DNA of 52,380 nucleotides from Christensenellaceae bacterium (GCA_022768945.1 JALEKY010000033.1:1-52380); one strand, 5' to 3'. Positions 25,280 through 34,277 are shown, counted from the first letter of the stretch. Program-made: numbers and translations. The notes: generated by a model from the letters alone, not told the origin.

Positions 25280-27001
25280 ATGCACACGTGTTTTTATGTT
25301 AAACCGTCGGACGGTTATTTTAAAAAAGAGGGAGTAATGTTTGAAAAAGGCGGCTTTTTGTCTTTTAATTCGGTGAAAAGCGATTTCGCCGCGTCGATGA
25401 AAGAAGAGGGAAAACTTTTTGACGAGATTGCCGTTTCGACGGGAGGCGAGGGAGAAAGCGAGAAAGTTGCTCCTTGCGAGTTTGTTTCCGCAAGGGCTGT
25501 TTCGGACAAAAGCGCGGAACTTTGTTTTAAAGGGGAGTTTGATTTTTCTTCCGAAACGGTATTGAGTTCCGCGGCGTTCGTTTCCGAGGGAGGAAAAAAA
25601 ATAAACGCGGCGGCGTTTCCGCCCGGATATAAGGTTAAAGGGAAAACGGAAATTTTTGCCACGGCATATTTTGAAAAAAGCGGAAGCGTCGGCTCTTTCG
25701 GAGAGGGATTTTGCGAATTTATCCTGCACGTTACGGGAGTGAAAACATCGAAAATCACTGCCGGAATCGTCAATTCTTTTTCGAACGACGGAGGGCGTTT
25801 GCCTGTTTCGGTAGCGCGCGGCGAGGAAGGGACTACGATTTCTTTTACCGTTCCCGAGAGGACGGAGGGAAAATATGCGGTTATTTATGCGGACGGAAAG
25901 CCTGCGTTTTACGTTTCCGCAAAGTTGAGCGACGCGGGAACGGAGATTGTTTCGACGGGCGAAAACGTCATCGCCGCCAAATCGTTTTACAAGGAAATTT
26001 CTTTAATTGCGGACAGCGCGGTAAATTTATCCGACGTAAAAACGAGGGCGGTTGCTTTGACGATCGGCAAAAAAACGGCGATAGAGTATCCGTTTACGCC
26101 GTCGCTTTCGTGCGGCGCGGAAGTTTCTCCTTCTAATGAAAATGCGGCGATTTCGTGCGAAAAAGGCATCGTTTGTTTTAAACGCGACGGAAAATTCTTT
26201 CCCGTAAATCCGTTTTCAAACGAAACGCACAATATTTCGTTTAAAAGCTTTTGCATAAGCGGCGGGTATTTATACGTTCTCGGAGAGAACTTGAAAAAAA
26301 TCGATTTAAATACGGGAAAGCTTGTAAAAAGTTATTCCGTAGGGTTTTCTGCCGATAAGGTTTTCGGGTTTAGCGACGATTGCCTGATTTTGTGCGGCGA
26401 CGGCGGTTTTACACTGGCTCAGGCGGGCGATACGCTTATTGGAAAACACTCGGTTAGTGTTTCGGGCGGCAAGTATGCGTTCGATAAGATTACTTCCGTT
26501 CTGACCGTTTTTACGAGCGGCGAAGTAAGGCAATATTCCGTTTTGAATTCGGGTAGCACGCAGATTGCAAGCTTTTTGTGCGCGACGTCCGTTTCTAATG
26601 AAGCGCGTGTTGCCGGGAGGTATAAAAAGGCGTTTCTTGCGGTTAACGGCGTTGTACGCGTTTTCGATTTGGCGAAAAATATCGTGCAAAACGAATATTT
26701 TGCTGCGGCGAACGACGTCGTACCCGACGGTTCGGGAACGTATTTCGTCGTTTCGAGAAGCGGTGGAGCGGAGATTCTCAGGTACGATAACGACTTCGTT
26801 TCGATTTGCGAAATCGATGAAAGCGAGGTTGTGCCTGCGGGGAACGGATTTGTTTCCGCTACGGGATTTTATCCGTTCGGTGAAACGGCAAACAGGTTTG
26901 AAATTCTTTCTTCCTCGCCGTCGGGAAAGTATACTATTTTGAAGGAAGTGCCCTTTTTCGAAGGGGAATCGGCGGTTTTTACTTTAAAGGGGGTTGTATG
27001 A
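25280..27001 (+). CDS. Large beta-propeller-like protein of the phage-like island
   Basis: The 573-residue protein starts 4 nt after the previous stop. Residues 1-150 are beta strands with charged loops. A middle Ig-like block follows (TISFTVPERTEGKYAVIYAD). From about 270 to the end there are propeller-type blades: GGYLYVLGENLKKIDLNTG, DCLILCGDGGFTLAQAGD, KAFLAVNGVVRVFDLAKN and GTYFVVSRSGGAEILRYDN. It has no signal peptide and no enzyme motif. It shares its style and composition with the two upstream proteins, so the three may be diverged relatives or parts of one tail or surface structure. Function unknown. Confidence 0.55.
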   Translation: MHTCFYVKPSDGYFKKEGVMFEKGGFLSFNSVKSDFAASMKEEGKLFDEIAVSTGGEGESEKVAPCEFVSARAVSDKSAELCFKGEFDFSSETVLSSAAFVSEGGKKINAAAFPPGYKVKGKTEIFATAYFEKSGSVGSFGEGFCEFILHVTGVKTSKITAGIVNSFSNDGGRLPVSVARGEEGTTISFTVPERTEGKYAVIYADGKPAFYVSAKLSDAGTEIVSTGENVIAAKSFYKEISLIADSAVNLSDVKTRAVALTIGKKTAIEYPFTPSLSCGAEVSPSNENAAISCEKGIVCFKRDGKFFPVNPFSNETHNISFKSFCISGGYLYVLGENLKKIDLNTGKLVKSYSVGFSADKVFGFSDDCLILCGDGGFTLAQAGDTLIGKHSVSVSGGKYAFDKITSVLTVFTSGEVRQYSVLNSGSTQIASFLCATSVSNEARVAGRYKKAFLAVNGVVRVFDLAKNIVQNEYFAAANDVVPDGSGTYFVVSRSGGAEILRYDNDFVSICEIDESEVVPAGNGFVSATGFYPFGETANRFEILSSSPSGKYTILKEVPFFEGESAVFTLKGVV

Positions 27002-27225
27002 ATTTTAAATTCAGGAATTATTATCTGGACGAGGGGAAGTTCGTTACTTCTTACCCGATTGCGGGCGGCGCGGAGATAAGACTCGGACTTCCCGCGAGGA
27101 AGGTTGTTTATATCGACGGCGACGATTTCGGTTTGGCGAAAGAAAAGAGAGGATTTTTTTCTCAGGAGATTCCGTTTGACAACGGGATGTTGAGGTCGTA
27201 CGGTTTCGACGTTGTAAAAGAGTGA
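26998..27225 (+). CDS. 75-aa protein ending the phage-like operon
   Basis: This small, probably beta-rich protein (FRNYYLDEGKFVTSYPI, then GAEIRLGLPARKVVYIDGDD) overlaps the preceding stop by 4 nt (ATGA), so it is translationally coupled. I recognise no family. It is the last gene before interspersed repeats and the AEC transporter. Confidence 0.5.
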   Translation: MNFKFRNYYLDEGKFVTSYPIAGGAEIRLGLPARKVVYIDGDDFGLAKEKRGFFSQEIPFDNGMLRSYGFDVVKE

Positions 27226-27237
27226 TTGCGTTTTACG

Positions 27238-27445
27238 GCGTGCGGTGGTCGTTAACCGATAATGGCGTTTGAATTGGGTGAGAACGGACTCGCAATGGGC
27301 GGTGAGCGACATCAGGTTGGTGTGGGTGTGTAGGGGAAAGTTTGTTCGTGCAAGGAATACGGACGAGCAATGCTCGCGGGGAGAAGTGTTTGTTCGAGTA
27401 AAAAGAATACGGACGAGCAATGCTCGCCCCCCTACGGTGGGGGAT
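27238..27445. repeat. Interspersed palindromic repeats at the right edge of the island
   Basis: Several units are visible: GGGCGGTGAGCGACATC near 27297, ACGGACGAGCAATGCTCGCG near 27359, and CGGACGAGCAATGCTCGCCCCC near 27410 followed by CTACGGTGGGG. They share the cores of the copies between scaffold and coat. No gene lies between 27,226 and 27,715. Confidence 0.75.
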
Positions 27446-27506
27446 AAATAAAACTTCCGCTTGCGGAAAAAACGGAGGAAACGAGAAATTTTGTATATCG
27501 CTCGAA

Positions 27507-27550
27507 AATAACTTGATTTTTGCGTTCGAATAACTTGATTTTTGCGTTCG
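27507..27550 (+). repeat. Perfect 22-bp tandem duplication over the AEC promoter
   Basis: The 22-nt unit beginning AATAACTTGATTTT occurs twice without a mismatch (27507-27528, 27529-27550). Each copy contains TTGATT, and the second supplies the -35 box. Confidence 0.85.
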
Positions 27551-27563
27551 GTTATATTATAAT
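27535..27563 (+). promoter_or_regulatory. Sigma-A promoter of the AEC transporter
   Basis: TTGATT (27535-27540), a 17-bp spacer and TATAAT (27558-27563). The leader to the ATG is about 145 nt. Confidence 0.75.
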
Positions 27564-27715
27564 TGATTTGTAAAGCGAAAAATCCGGTGCGGATATAGAG
27601 AGAGTTTTTTGGCTCGGGCAAAAGTGCCGACGGTTCCGCCGTTTTACTAGTTTTGGCGGTTGATTTTAAAAACGGAAGCAACTGCACAGTCTTATCGGAC
27701 AACAAGGGCGGTGTT

Positions 27716-28654
27716 ATGCGAGAAGTTTTTTTGCCGACGCTGGAACAAGTGAGCGTTCTTGTCATTTTTATTATAATAGGGTACGCGCTTAAAATTACCG
27801 GCAAAGTTAAAGACGGAAAAGTTCTTTCGTCATTGCTTTTATGGGTGTTTCTGCCCGCGGTGGTTTTTAAGGTTTTTTCCGAAAATTTTACCGTTTCGAA
27901 ACTCGGAGAGGCGAAGGATTATCTGATTGCCGGTTGTTTGGTCTTCGGAGTGGTTTTCGGAATTTCGTATCTCATTTCTTTCAGATATTCGGAAAGAATG
28001 AAGAGGAACGTGCTTTGGTACTCTTTCGTCGTTACGAATATGTCGTACGTAGGATTTGTGCTTGTGGACAGGCTGCTTAACGAGTATGTGCTGTATTACA
28101 TGGTTTTCATTATACCGTTTCAGATTTTTATCTATACGGCGGCGATTTCCATGTTTAAACCCGAGAAAGAGAAATTTTCGATTAAAGGCTTGATTTCGCC
28201 CGTGAACGTAGCTATGATTTCGGGTATGGCGGTCGGGTTGATTTTTGACGTTGCAGGTATAAAAATGCCGTCCGTTATAACGACGATTGTAAGTTCGGCT
28301 TCGGGGTGCATGTCGCCGGCTGCCATGCTGCTTACCGGGATTACGCTTGCGAACGTGCCTATAAAGACGGTTTTCTGTAGCTTAGAGGCGTATGCGTTTA
28401 CGTTTTTAAGGCTTATAGTGTTCCCTGCCGTGATAGGCGGAATTACTTACTTGCTTTATTTGTGGCTCGGATTTTCTGCGGGAATAGTAAAAATAACGCT
28501 TGTTTATCTCGCGCTTCCTTTCGGGTTGAACTCCGTTGTGTTTGCCGAAGCGTACGGCGGCGACGGCAGTTTAGGCGCGCAAATAGGTTTTCTGTCGCAC
28601 TTGTTCTGCATTGTAACTTTGCCGTTGCTTTTCCTTCTGATAAGCTTGATTTAA
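27716..28654 (+). CDS. AEC-family transporter (auxin efflux carrier/malate permease type)
   Basis: The protein has about 312 residues and roughly ten hydrophobic segments in two inverted halves, as in the auxin efflux carrier family, whose bacterial members export or import organic acids. Recognisable pieces are IFIIIGYALKITGKVKDGK near the N-terminus, LLLWVFLPAVVFKVF, and the second-half region GCMSPAAMLLTGITLA and LPFGLNSVVFAEAYGGD. The frame is open further upstream, but the ATG at 27716 begins the first natural AEC segment. The ribosome binding site is weak. Substrate unknown. It lies just outside the phage-like island. Confidence 0.85.
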   Translation: MREVFLPTLEQVSVLVIFIIIGYALKITGKVKDGKVLSSLLLWVFLPAVVFKVFSENFTVSKLGEAKDYLIAGCLVFGVVFGISYLISFRYSERMKRNVLWYSFVVTNMSYVGFVLVDRLLNEYVLYYMVFIIPFQIFIYTAAISMFKPEKEKFSIKGLISPVNVAMISGMAVGLIFDVAGIKMPSVITTIVSSASGCMSPAAMLLTGITLANVPIKTVFCSLEAYAFTFLRLIVFPAVIGGITYLLYLWLGFSAGIVKITLVYLALPFGLNSVVFAEAYGGDGSLGAQIGFLSHLFCIVTLPLLFLLISLI

Positions 28655-28772
28655 GAAATTTTATCGGGAGCGGTTTAACGGAAAAATGCGAGATAAAGCG
28701 CGAAAGAGGCGACTAACTGAATAAATACCGTTGACGGACCGGGAAAGTTCGTCGGTCGGCGGTTGATTTTTT

Positions 28773-28846
28773 GCGAATGTAGTTTAATGGCAAAACAGAA
28801 GCTTCCCAAGCTTCGGTCGTGGGTTCGATTCCCATCATTCGCTCCA
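28773..28846 (+). tRNA. tRNA-Gly (anticodon CCC)
   Basis: The acceptor GCGAATG pairs with CATTCGC, the discriminator is T, and CCA is encoded. The D-arm has AGTTTAATGGCA. The anticodon stem GAAGC/GCTTC encloses TTCCCAA, giving CCC. The T-arm is GTGGGTTCGATTCCCAT. Total 74 nt. Confidence 0.96.
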
Positions 28847-28895
28847 ATAATACTACTTGCTCGGTTTTGCTTGAGCGAGGTAAAGCAAGGGAAGA

Positions 28896-28931
28896 CGTGA
28901 CTTTTTATTCGGTCGCGCCTTTTTTGTTTTT
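28896..28931 (+). terminator. Terminator after tRNA-Gly
   Basis: CGTGAC pairs with GTCGCG (one wobble) and is followed by CCTTTTTTGTTTTT. Confidence 0.6.
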
Positions 28932-29011
28932 CGGGGCTTTTGGCTTTGTTTAGGGGAGCGTTGGTTTGTTGCGGCAGGTTTAGTTTTGTATATAAGAAAA
29001 GCTTCGTGTAT

Positions 29012-29051
29012 AAGAAAAGCCCGAATTGAGAGGTTGGCTCGATTCGGGCTT
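29012..29051 (-). terminator. Terminator of the EAL-domain gene
   Basis: On the minus strand AAGCCCGAAT and ATTCGGGCTT form a 10-bp stem followed by TTTTC. Two direct copies of TATAAGAAAAGC lie next to it. Confidence 0.75.
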
Positions 29052-29075
29052 GTTGTTTCGTATTTTGTTTTAAAC

Positions 29076-30767
29076 TTATGCGAGAGCGGGGAGGGTTTTT
29101 CTGCCGAAAAGAAGATCTTCGTATTCTTCGAGGGGAACGGGTTTGCTGAAATAGTAACCCTGCATTTCCGAGCAACCGAATTTTAACAGCAAGTCCGCCT
29201 GTTCTTTGGTTTCTATGCCTTCGGCAAGCGTGGTTATGTTGAGAGCTTTTGCCATGTTTATGACCGCAGCGACGATAAGTTTGCCTTTTTCGCTGTCCGT
29301 GCCGGAAAGGAATTTCATATCGAGCTTAAGCTTGTCTACGTTGATGTCCTTAAGCGTATTAAGCGAAGAATAGCCCGCGCCGAAGTCGTCTATTTCCACC
29401 AAAAAACCTAAAGAGCGCAGTTTTTCGACTTCCGCGCTGAGCTTTGCGAATTCCTCCATATAGGCGGTTTACGTTATTTCGAGATGCAAAGATTTCCTCG
29501 GAATGCCGTACTGTTTCATATAGCCTTCGACGGTTTCGGCAAAGCCTTTTTTAAGAATGTCTTGCCGTGCGAGGTTTATAGAAATCTGCACGTTTTCTTC
29601 CGGCAGAGATTTAAGCCATTTTTGCATGAGTTTGCAGGTTGTGTGGAACACGAAGCTATCGACTTTAGTTATAAGGTTGCTGCTTTCGAGAAGGGGAACG
29701 AACACACCCGGGGGTAACATGCCTTTTTCGGGATGGTTCCACCGAATAAGAGCTTCCGCGCCGACGATTTTCTTTGAGGCGTAGTCGATTTGCGGCTGAA
29801 ACCAGACTTCGAATTGGTTTTCCTCGACTGCTTTGTCAACGTCGTTCAAAAGTTCGAGCTGTTCTTGTTCTTTGCGGAGCATTCCTTCTTCGTAATAGGC
29901 GATTCTTTTTTCCATATCGCCTTTTATGGACAGCATGGCAAGCAGCGCTTTGTAGCTCATGGTGTACGGATCCACGCCTTCCTCGCAAAGTTCGTATACG
30001 CCTATGTGAAGAGTGATGGGGATCGACAGATTATAAGTGTTGAATACTCGATTGAAATTATCGTAGCACTGCTGTACGGTATAAACGTCGCACGGGCAGA
30101 AACGTACGAAATGGTCGGCGTTAAGGTGGGCGGAGAAAGTATCGTCCGTATCGATTTCGCGCATGCACGCAGCCATATCTCTTATAAGCTTGTCGCCGGT
30201 GGGATGACCGTAAACGCCGTTAATGTCTTTGAAGTGATCTATGTTGTAGCGGATAACCCGATATTTTCTTCCGTGATTCTTTTCAAGCCATTTATTTGCT
30301 TTGTTGCAAAAACCTTCGGCGTTAAGACCGCCCGTCAACGGATCGGTTTCGCCCGTCACTATGTGCGAAATGTTCTCGCTTACCATTATTACGTAGCGGC
30401 GGGACTCGTCGAGATATTCGAAACTCAAACAGTTGAAAACATATCTGCCGGTATGCCCGAGCATGTAAAAGTCAACGTTGTAAACGGAGTTTGCTTGCAA
30501 TTTTTCCAGAACGCGGGAGAACAACAATTCTTATTTTACTTTTTTTTGGTCGCAAAGTGGGATTTTTTTAGCGATGATATTATCTACCTGCGTATCGTAC
30601 GGGGTGTCGTCGAACTTTACGAGCGGCATAAGTTTGCCGGTAACTTCGTCCGAAACCTTTAACAAAGTCTGCGTTTTGCAATTTATCAGTATTAAACCGT
30701 CGAGATGCTCGGTGAACAAACGCTTTACAAGTACACTGTCGATAATACTTCGGTAGTCGGCGGACAT
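29076..30767 (-). pseudogene. GGDEF-EAL c-di-GMP phosphodiesterase gene with two in-frame TAA codons
   Basis: One continuous reading frame of 564 codons is interrupted at 30531-30533 (TAA between VK and E) and at 29469-29471 (TAA where LHLEIT-E-TAY should have its second glutamate). The start is the ATG at 30767 with AGGAGGG upstream. The GGDEF domain is degenerate (LNADHF at the signature), so no cyclase activity is expected. The EAL domain keeps AEALIRW, IDDFGAGYSSL, LKLDMKF, AEGIET and MQGYYF, so its catalytic set is otherwise complete. No frameshift is present, pointing to recent loss, stop read-through or sequence error. Confidence 0.85.
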
Positions 30768-30904
30768 ACACCCTCCTGCTTTTCTTTTGAATCTGCGTAA
30801 AAAAGAAAAATTTAACAATCAGTTGACCGTATAACACAGGCTTTAAAAAAACACAACGATTATAATATTTTTTTTGTGAATTTCTCGTAAAGAACAAAGG
30901 GACG

Positions 30905-31140
30905 AGAGGCGGGCGGTGGGCGGTGACCTCAAACGGATAAGTGTTTGAATGAGTGGAGAACGGACGAGCAATGGTCGGTGACCGCCGTCAAGCAGGGGGT
31001 GAGGATAAAAATTAGTCGGCATAAGGAAAAAAAGAATACGGACTCGCAATGGGCGGTGACCGCCGTCAAGCAGGGAGTGAGGATAAAAATTAGTCGGCAT
31101 AAGGAAATGTTGAGGGGCGGTGGGTGCTCCCCACGGTTGG
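30905..31140. repeat. Tandem array of interspersed repeat units (about 79-bp period)
   Basis: Two long copies (about 30962-31030 and 31041-31109) share a GGTGACCGCCGTCAAGCAGG core, then AGTGAGGATAAAAATTAGTC and GGCATAAGGAAA, with only a few differences. A third partial unit (GGGCGGTGACCTC) lies at about 30913 and a terminal GGGGCGGTGGGTGC at about 31114. No gene is seen between 30,768 and 31,355 apart from the lipoprotein promoter. Confidence 0.8.
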
Positions 31141-31218
31141 AGAGATGAACAGTTGTTCACATAAAAAAGCAAACGCGCCGTATATATGAGTGAAAATGTA
31201 AAAAACGTGTGAAAACGA

Positions 31219-31247
31219 TTGTCTTTTTATGAAAACTGTGTTATATT
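31219..31247 (+). promoter_or_regulatory. Promoter of the large lipoprotein
   Basis: TTGTCT (31219-31224), a 17-bp spacer and TATATT (31242-31247). The leader is about 100 nt. Confidence 0.65.
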
Positions 31248-31355
31248 AAATAATAAATGCGAATATTTTACGAACTATAGGGATTTTATTCCTTGAAAAG
31301 TGTTTTCGCAATTATTCTTTGATTATCGGTTATAAAGGAAGGAGGTTTTTTTAGA

Positions 31356-34025
31356 ATGAAACAGGGAAAGGGCTTGTTTTTCTTTAAAAAAGCGGTCACC
31401 GTGGCGATTGCATTGTTTTTTGTGATGTTCGTTGCGATGTATTCCGCTTCCTGCGGGATAGGAGGGGATAGTTCCTCGGGAACGGGCGACAGTTCTTCGA
31501 CGGCGAGCGACAGCGGCTCCGGCAGCGGCGAAGCGCATAAGCATACGTTTGCGGACGAGTGGAGCAGCGACGATACGTATCATTGGCATGCGGCTACTTG
31601 CGAGCATTCGAGTGTGGTTTCGGGAAAGGGCGCGCACGTTTACACGGACGATAAAGACGCAACCTGTAACGTTTGCGGTTACGAAAGGGAGATAAAGCCC
31701 GTTGAAACTCCCGATCTCGAGGGAAGAATCCTTGTGAGAACGGAAGAGGGCAAGTCGACCGCTTACTACTATATTTCGTTTACTTACACTCTTTTGCCCG
31801 GGCTTCCCGACGGTTGGGACGAAAAGTATCTTGTAACTTACAGAGCTACGGAAGGGTACGCGAAAGTTTCGGGCAACAAGCTCACCGTTTTAAAGAGCGG
31901 AGAGTTTACCGTTTCCGCTTCCGTTATAGATATGGAAACGGGAGAGGCTGCTTCTAACGTTTACATTCCGCAAAAGAAAATAAACGCGGTTATGCCCGTA
32001 AGTAATCTTTCGGTTGACGCGGTAAGTTTTGCAGGGTATGAAAACGCTTTCGACAGTTACGAAAAGGAGTACGTTTACGGCGGGTATAAATTCGACGAGA
32101 GCGGAAATCTCGTGAAGGCGACGCTTGCCGGCAAGTTTAACGCGCAGGTCGTTTCGGAAGTAGTGAACAACAAAAAGATTATTTCCACCGTTTCGATAGA
32201 CGAGCTTGACGAATCACAGAAGTCGCTTATTACTTACTCTTCGAGCGACTCGTCCGTGATAAGCGTTTCGGACGACGGAAACTTTACGCTTGGCGATAAG
32301 AGCGGTTTGGTTACGATTACCGCTTCGGTTAAAGGGCTTGACGACGGAGCGGCTTCGAAAATCACCGTTAATTACAAGGCGAAAGGCATTAACGCTTATA
32401 ACGACGAGGACCTTGTGAGAATCAACAAGGGCAGAAATTACAACGCGGCTACCGGCGTGGCTTCGGGCATGGCTTATACCGCGGACGGATACGAAACCGT
32501 TTTGCTGAGCGATATCTATCTTGCAGAATACGGTAAGCAGATAGCGGGAACGGACGAATTAGTTTCATTCCTCGATAACTATACGACGGAAATCGAGCCT
32601 ACTTCGGACACTCAATACTATAAAAATATAGGTCAGACGGCTAAAATCAAAGTAGCTTTGGAGTTTACCGGAAACGTGTACGGAAACGGCTTCACCGTAA
32701 GCGGTCAATACGTTACGAAACCCGTTCTGAAAGACGGCAGAACCCTTAAAGTTGCGAAATGGAACGGCGAGCGAGATTACCTCGACGGGCCTATAAATCT
32801 CGTTTCGGTCGCGAACGCAACCCTTTCGGTGAGCGTTAAATCTCAGGATAACATTATTTTCCTTATGAAAAACGACGGGCTTAAGCTTACGAACGTCGTT
32901 TTGAAAGGGTGCGACGACAAAGCAATTCTCTCCGAAGACGGCAAGAGCGTGAACATCAAGAACCTTGACAACGCGGCTACCGTACTCGAAGTTATGGGAA
33001 ACAACTGTTCGGTAAGCTACTCGGAGATTTCAAACGGCAGAACGTGCCTCAGAGTTTACGGAAAGGGATATAATTCTTCTTTCGGCAGCGCGCAGGCGAA
33101 CGAATACAGAATAAACTTTTCCATAAACAACTGCAAACTCTCTTACGCGAGAGAGTTTTTACTGAAGATAGGCACCAATCAGATAAAGAAAAACGCGATT
33201 TCTTACAAGGGAACGCTTACTTCCGAAGACAGAACGGAAGCTAATTATCTTAACGCTTCGCCCGTACTCGACGGTTATGCTTACATTAAGGAAAACTATA
33301 ACAACGCCGCAAACTATACGGCGGACGCGGATTTTTACGGCAAATACGTTCTTACGGACGTGACCGTTCGCGATTGCGTTTTTGAAAAAGCCGGGTTGTT
33401 CTGCGTGGGAATGGATACCGCGTTCGGCGGGCTTTGCCTCGACGGTTGGGATTGGAGCCAGAATTTCCGTTTCGGCAGCGTTCTCGGTTGGAAAGGCATT
33501 GCCGGCACTATGTATCCTTCCGTTTTAAGACTTAAAGGCAACGTTTTGTTCGGTGATTGGAAGGACGTAACCACCGTTAACAGCGATACGCTCATAGAGA
33601 TGAAAGAAGGTAGTTTCGGCGGCGCGGGAGGAGATAATCTTTCGCAGATATCGAGCATGTTCGATATGAACGTTTCTTCGCTCATTAAGAAGTACTCCGA
33701 AACGAGCGACGACGCCGGTTCGATACTCGACAGTCTGAACGGCATTCAATACATCAACGGCGCGATTGCTTATTACGGCGGCGGAAAGAATTACAGCTAT
33801 GTGGATACTTCCGAACTTATCGAGAAATTCCCGTTCGGAGAGAATTTAAGCGGTACTTTCAGAGATTACAACGTAAGAGTAAGTTTGTTCGGCTCCACCG
33901 AACCCATTTATTGCTCGGCGGGCAGAGAGGATTTCCGCTTTAAGGTTTATTGTAATTCGAGCACGTTTAAGTATCAGCATCAGGACGGCGGCGTGGATTA
34001 TTCGTCTATGCTGTACAAGAAATAA
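31356..34025 (+). CDS. Large surface lipoprotein with a Cys/His-rich module and Ig-like region
   Basis: The 889-residue protein has a basic start, a hydrophobic signal (about 13-29) and the lipobox YSASC (C33), followed by a Ser/Gly/Asp linker. Residues about 54-110 form a Cys/His module (HKHTFADEW, YHWHAATCEH, ATCNVCGYE) common in clostridial surface proteins. A bacterial Ig-like segment follows (about 130-345; YSSSDSSVISVSDDGNFTLG). The C-terminal 450 residues are repeat-rich beta strands with many Asn, suggestive of a beta-helix, with no catalytic motif I recognise. AAGGAGG precedes the ATG. It is probably anchored to the outer face of the membrane; the ligand is unknown. Confidence 0.78.
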   Translation: MKQGKGLFFFKKAVTVAIALFFVMFVAMYSASCGIGGDSSSGTGDSSSTASDSGSGSGEAHKHTFADEWSSDDTYHWHAATCEHSSVVSGKGAHVYTDDKDATCNVCGYEREIKPVETPDLEGRILVRTEEGKSTAYYYISFTYTLLPGLPDGWDEKYLVTYRATEGYAKVSGNKLTVLKSGEFTVSASVIDMETGEAASNVYIPQKKINAVMPVSNLSVDAVSFAGYENAFDSYEKEYVYGGYKFDESGNLVKATLAGKFNAQVVSEVVNNKKIISTVSIDELDESQKSLITYSSSDSSVISVSDDGNFTLGDKSGLVTITASVKGLDDGAASKITVNYKAKGINAYNDEDLVRINKGRNYNAATGVASGMAYTADGYETVLLSDIYLAEYGKQIAGTDELVSFLDNYTTEIEPTSDTQYYKNIGQTAKIKVALEFTGNVYGNGFTVSGQYVTKPVLKDGRTLKVAKWNGERDYLDGPINLVSVANATLSVSVKSQDNIIFLMKNDGLKLTNVVLKGCDDKAILSEDGKSVNIKNLDNAATVLEVMGNNCSVSYSEISNGRTCLRVYGKGYNSSFGSAQANEYRINFSINNCKLSYAREFLLKIGTNQIKKNAISYKGTLTSEDRTEANYLNASPVLDGYAYIKENYNNAANYTADADFYGKYVLTDVTVRDCVFEKAGLFCVGMDTAFGGLCLDGWDWSQNFRFGSVLGWKGIAGTMYPSVLRLKGNVLFGDWKDVTTVNSDTLIEMKEGSFGGAGGDNLSQISSMFDMNVSSLIKKYSETSDDAGSILDSLNGIQYINGAIAYYGGGKNYSYVDTSELIEKFPFGENLSGTFRDYNVRVSLFGSTEPIYCSAGREDFRFKVYCNSSTFKYQHQDGGVDYSSMLYKK

Positions 34026-34068
34026 TTAAATGCCGATAGGTAAAAACGAGAATATTTTTATATGCGAA

Positions 34069-34098
34069 AGGCGTTCCTTTTTTCGGGGGACGTCTTTT
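34069..34098 (+). terminator. Terminator of the large lipoprotein gene
   Basis: AGGCGTTCC (34069-34077) pairs with GGGACGTCT (34087-34095; two wobbles), then TTTT. Confidence 0.65.
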
Positions 34099-34115
34099 AT
34101 AATGAGTTTGAATAG

Positions 34116-34200
34116 CGTGCGGTTGCGGTGACCGCCGTCAAGTAGGCGGAAGTGAAAAGTTTGCGGACAAAAAAATGCGGACGAGCAATGCTCGCCCATA
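34116..34200. repeat. Interspersed palindromic repeat pair
   Basis: GCGGTGACCGCCGTCAAG lies at about 34125-34142, and CGGACGAGCAATGCTCGCCC at about 34178-34197, in the gap between the lipoprotein and the DUF512 gene. Confidence 0.75.
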
Positions 34201-34242
34201 CAAGCGAATGATATAAGACGGAAGAGAAAACGGTTATTTTTC

Positions 34243-34271
34243 TTTACTTTAATAAAAAATTCGGGTATAAT
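34243..34271 (+). promoter_or_regulatory. Promoter of the DUF512-der operon, leaderless arrangement
   Basis: TTTACT (34243-34248), a 17-bp spacer and TATAAT (34266-34271). The ATG begins only 6 nt later at 34278, so transcription should start at the start codon. No Shine-Dalgarno is present. Confidence 0.7.
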
Positions 34272-34277
34272 ATAAGA

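Larger units (their letters stand above)
16155..27225 (+). mobile_element. Phage-derived head and packaging island, P22-like order, no integration or lysis genes
   Basis: Ten plus-strand genes run in the order large terminase, 92-aa protein, P22-type portal, scaffold, HK97-fold coat, connector, hub-like protein, two further beta-rich proteins and a 75-aa protein. The first seven follow the P22 gene order 2-1-8-5-4-10. Several junctions overlap by 4 nt or are spaced by 4 nt, so the block is translationally coupled. Integrase, repressor, replication, lysis, ejection, tape-measure and tailspike genes are not seen, and the pantothenate operon and an AEC transporter flank it. All frames are open and the terminase motifs intact. 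Host interspersed repeats lie inside it (20,395-20,660). Confidence 0.75.

Noticed and set aside
28773-28846. tRNA-Gly as the attachment site of the phage-like island
   Set aside because: No duplicated tRNA end is found near the other border, no integrase is present, and the AEC gene lies between the island and the tRNA.
28675-29175. Minus-strand frame over tRNA-Gly containing NDGNRTHDRSLG
   Set aside because: This peptide type arises from translating tRNA genes; it also overlaps terminators and the EAL gene end.
30905-31140. CRISPR array
   Set aside because: Units are few, unequal in length and palindromic, with conserved rather than unique intervening sequence, and no cas gene is near; they belong to the interspersed repeat family.
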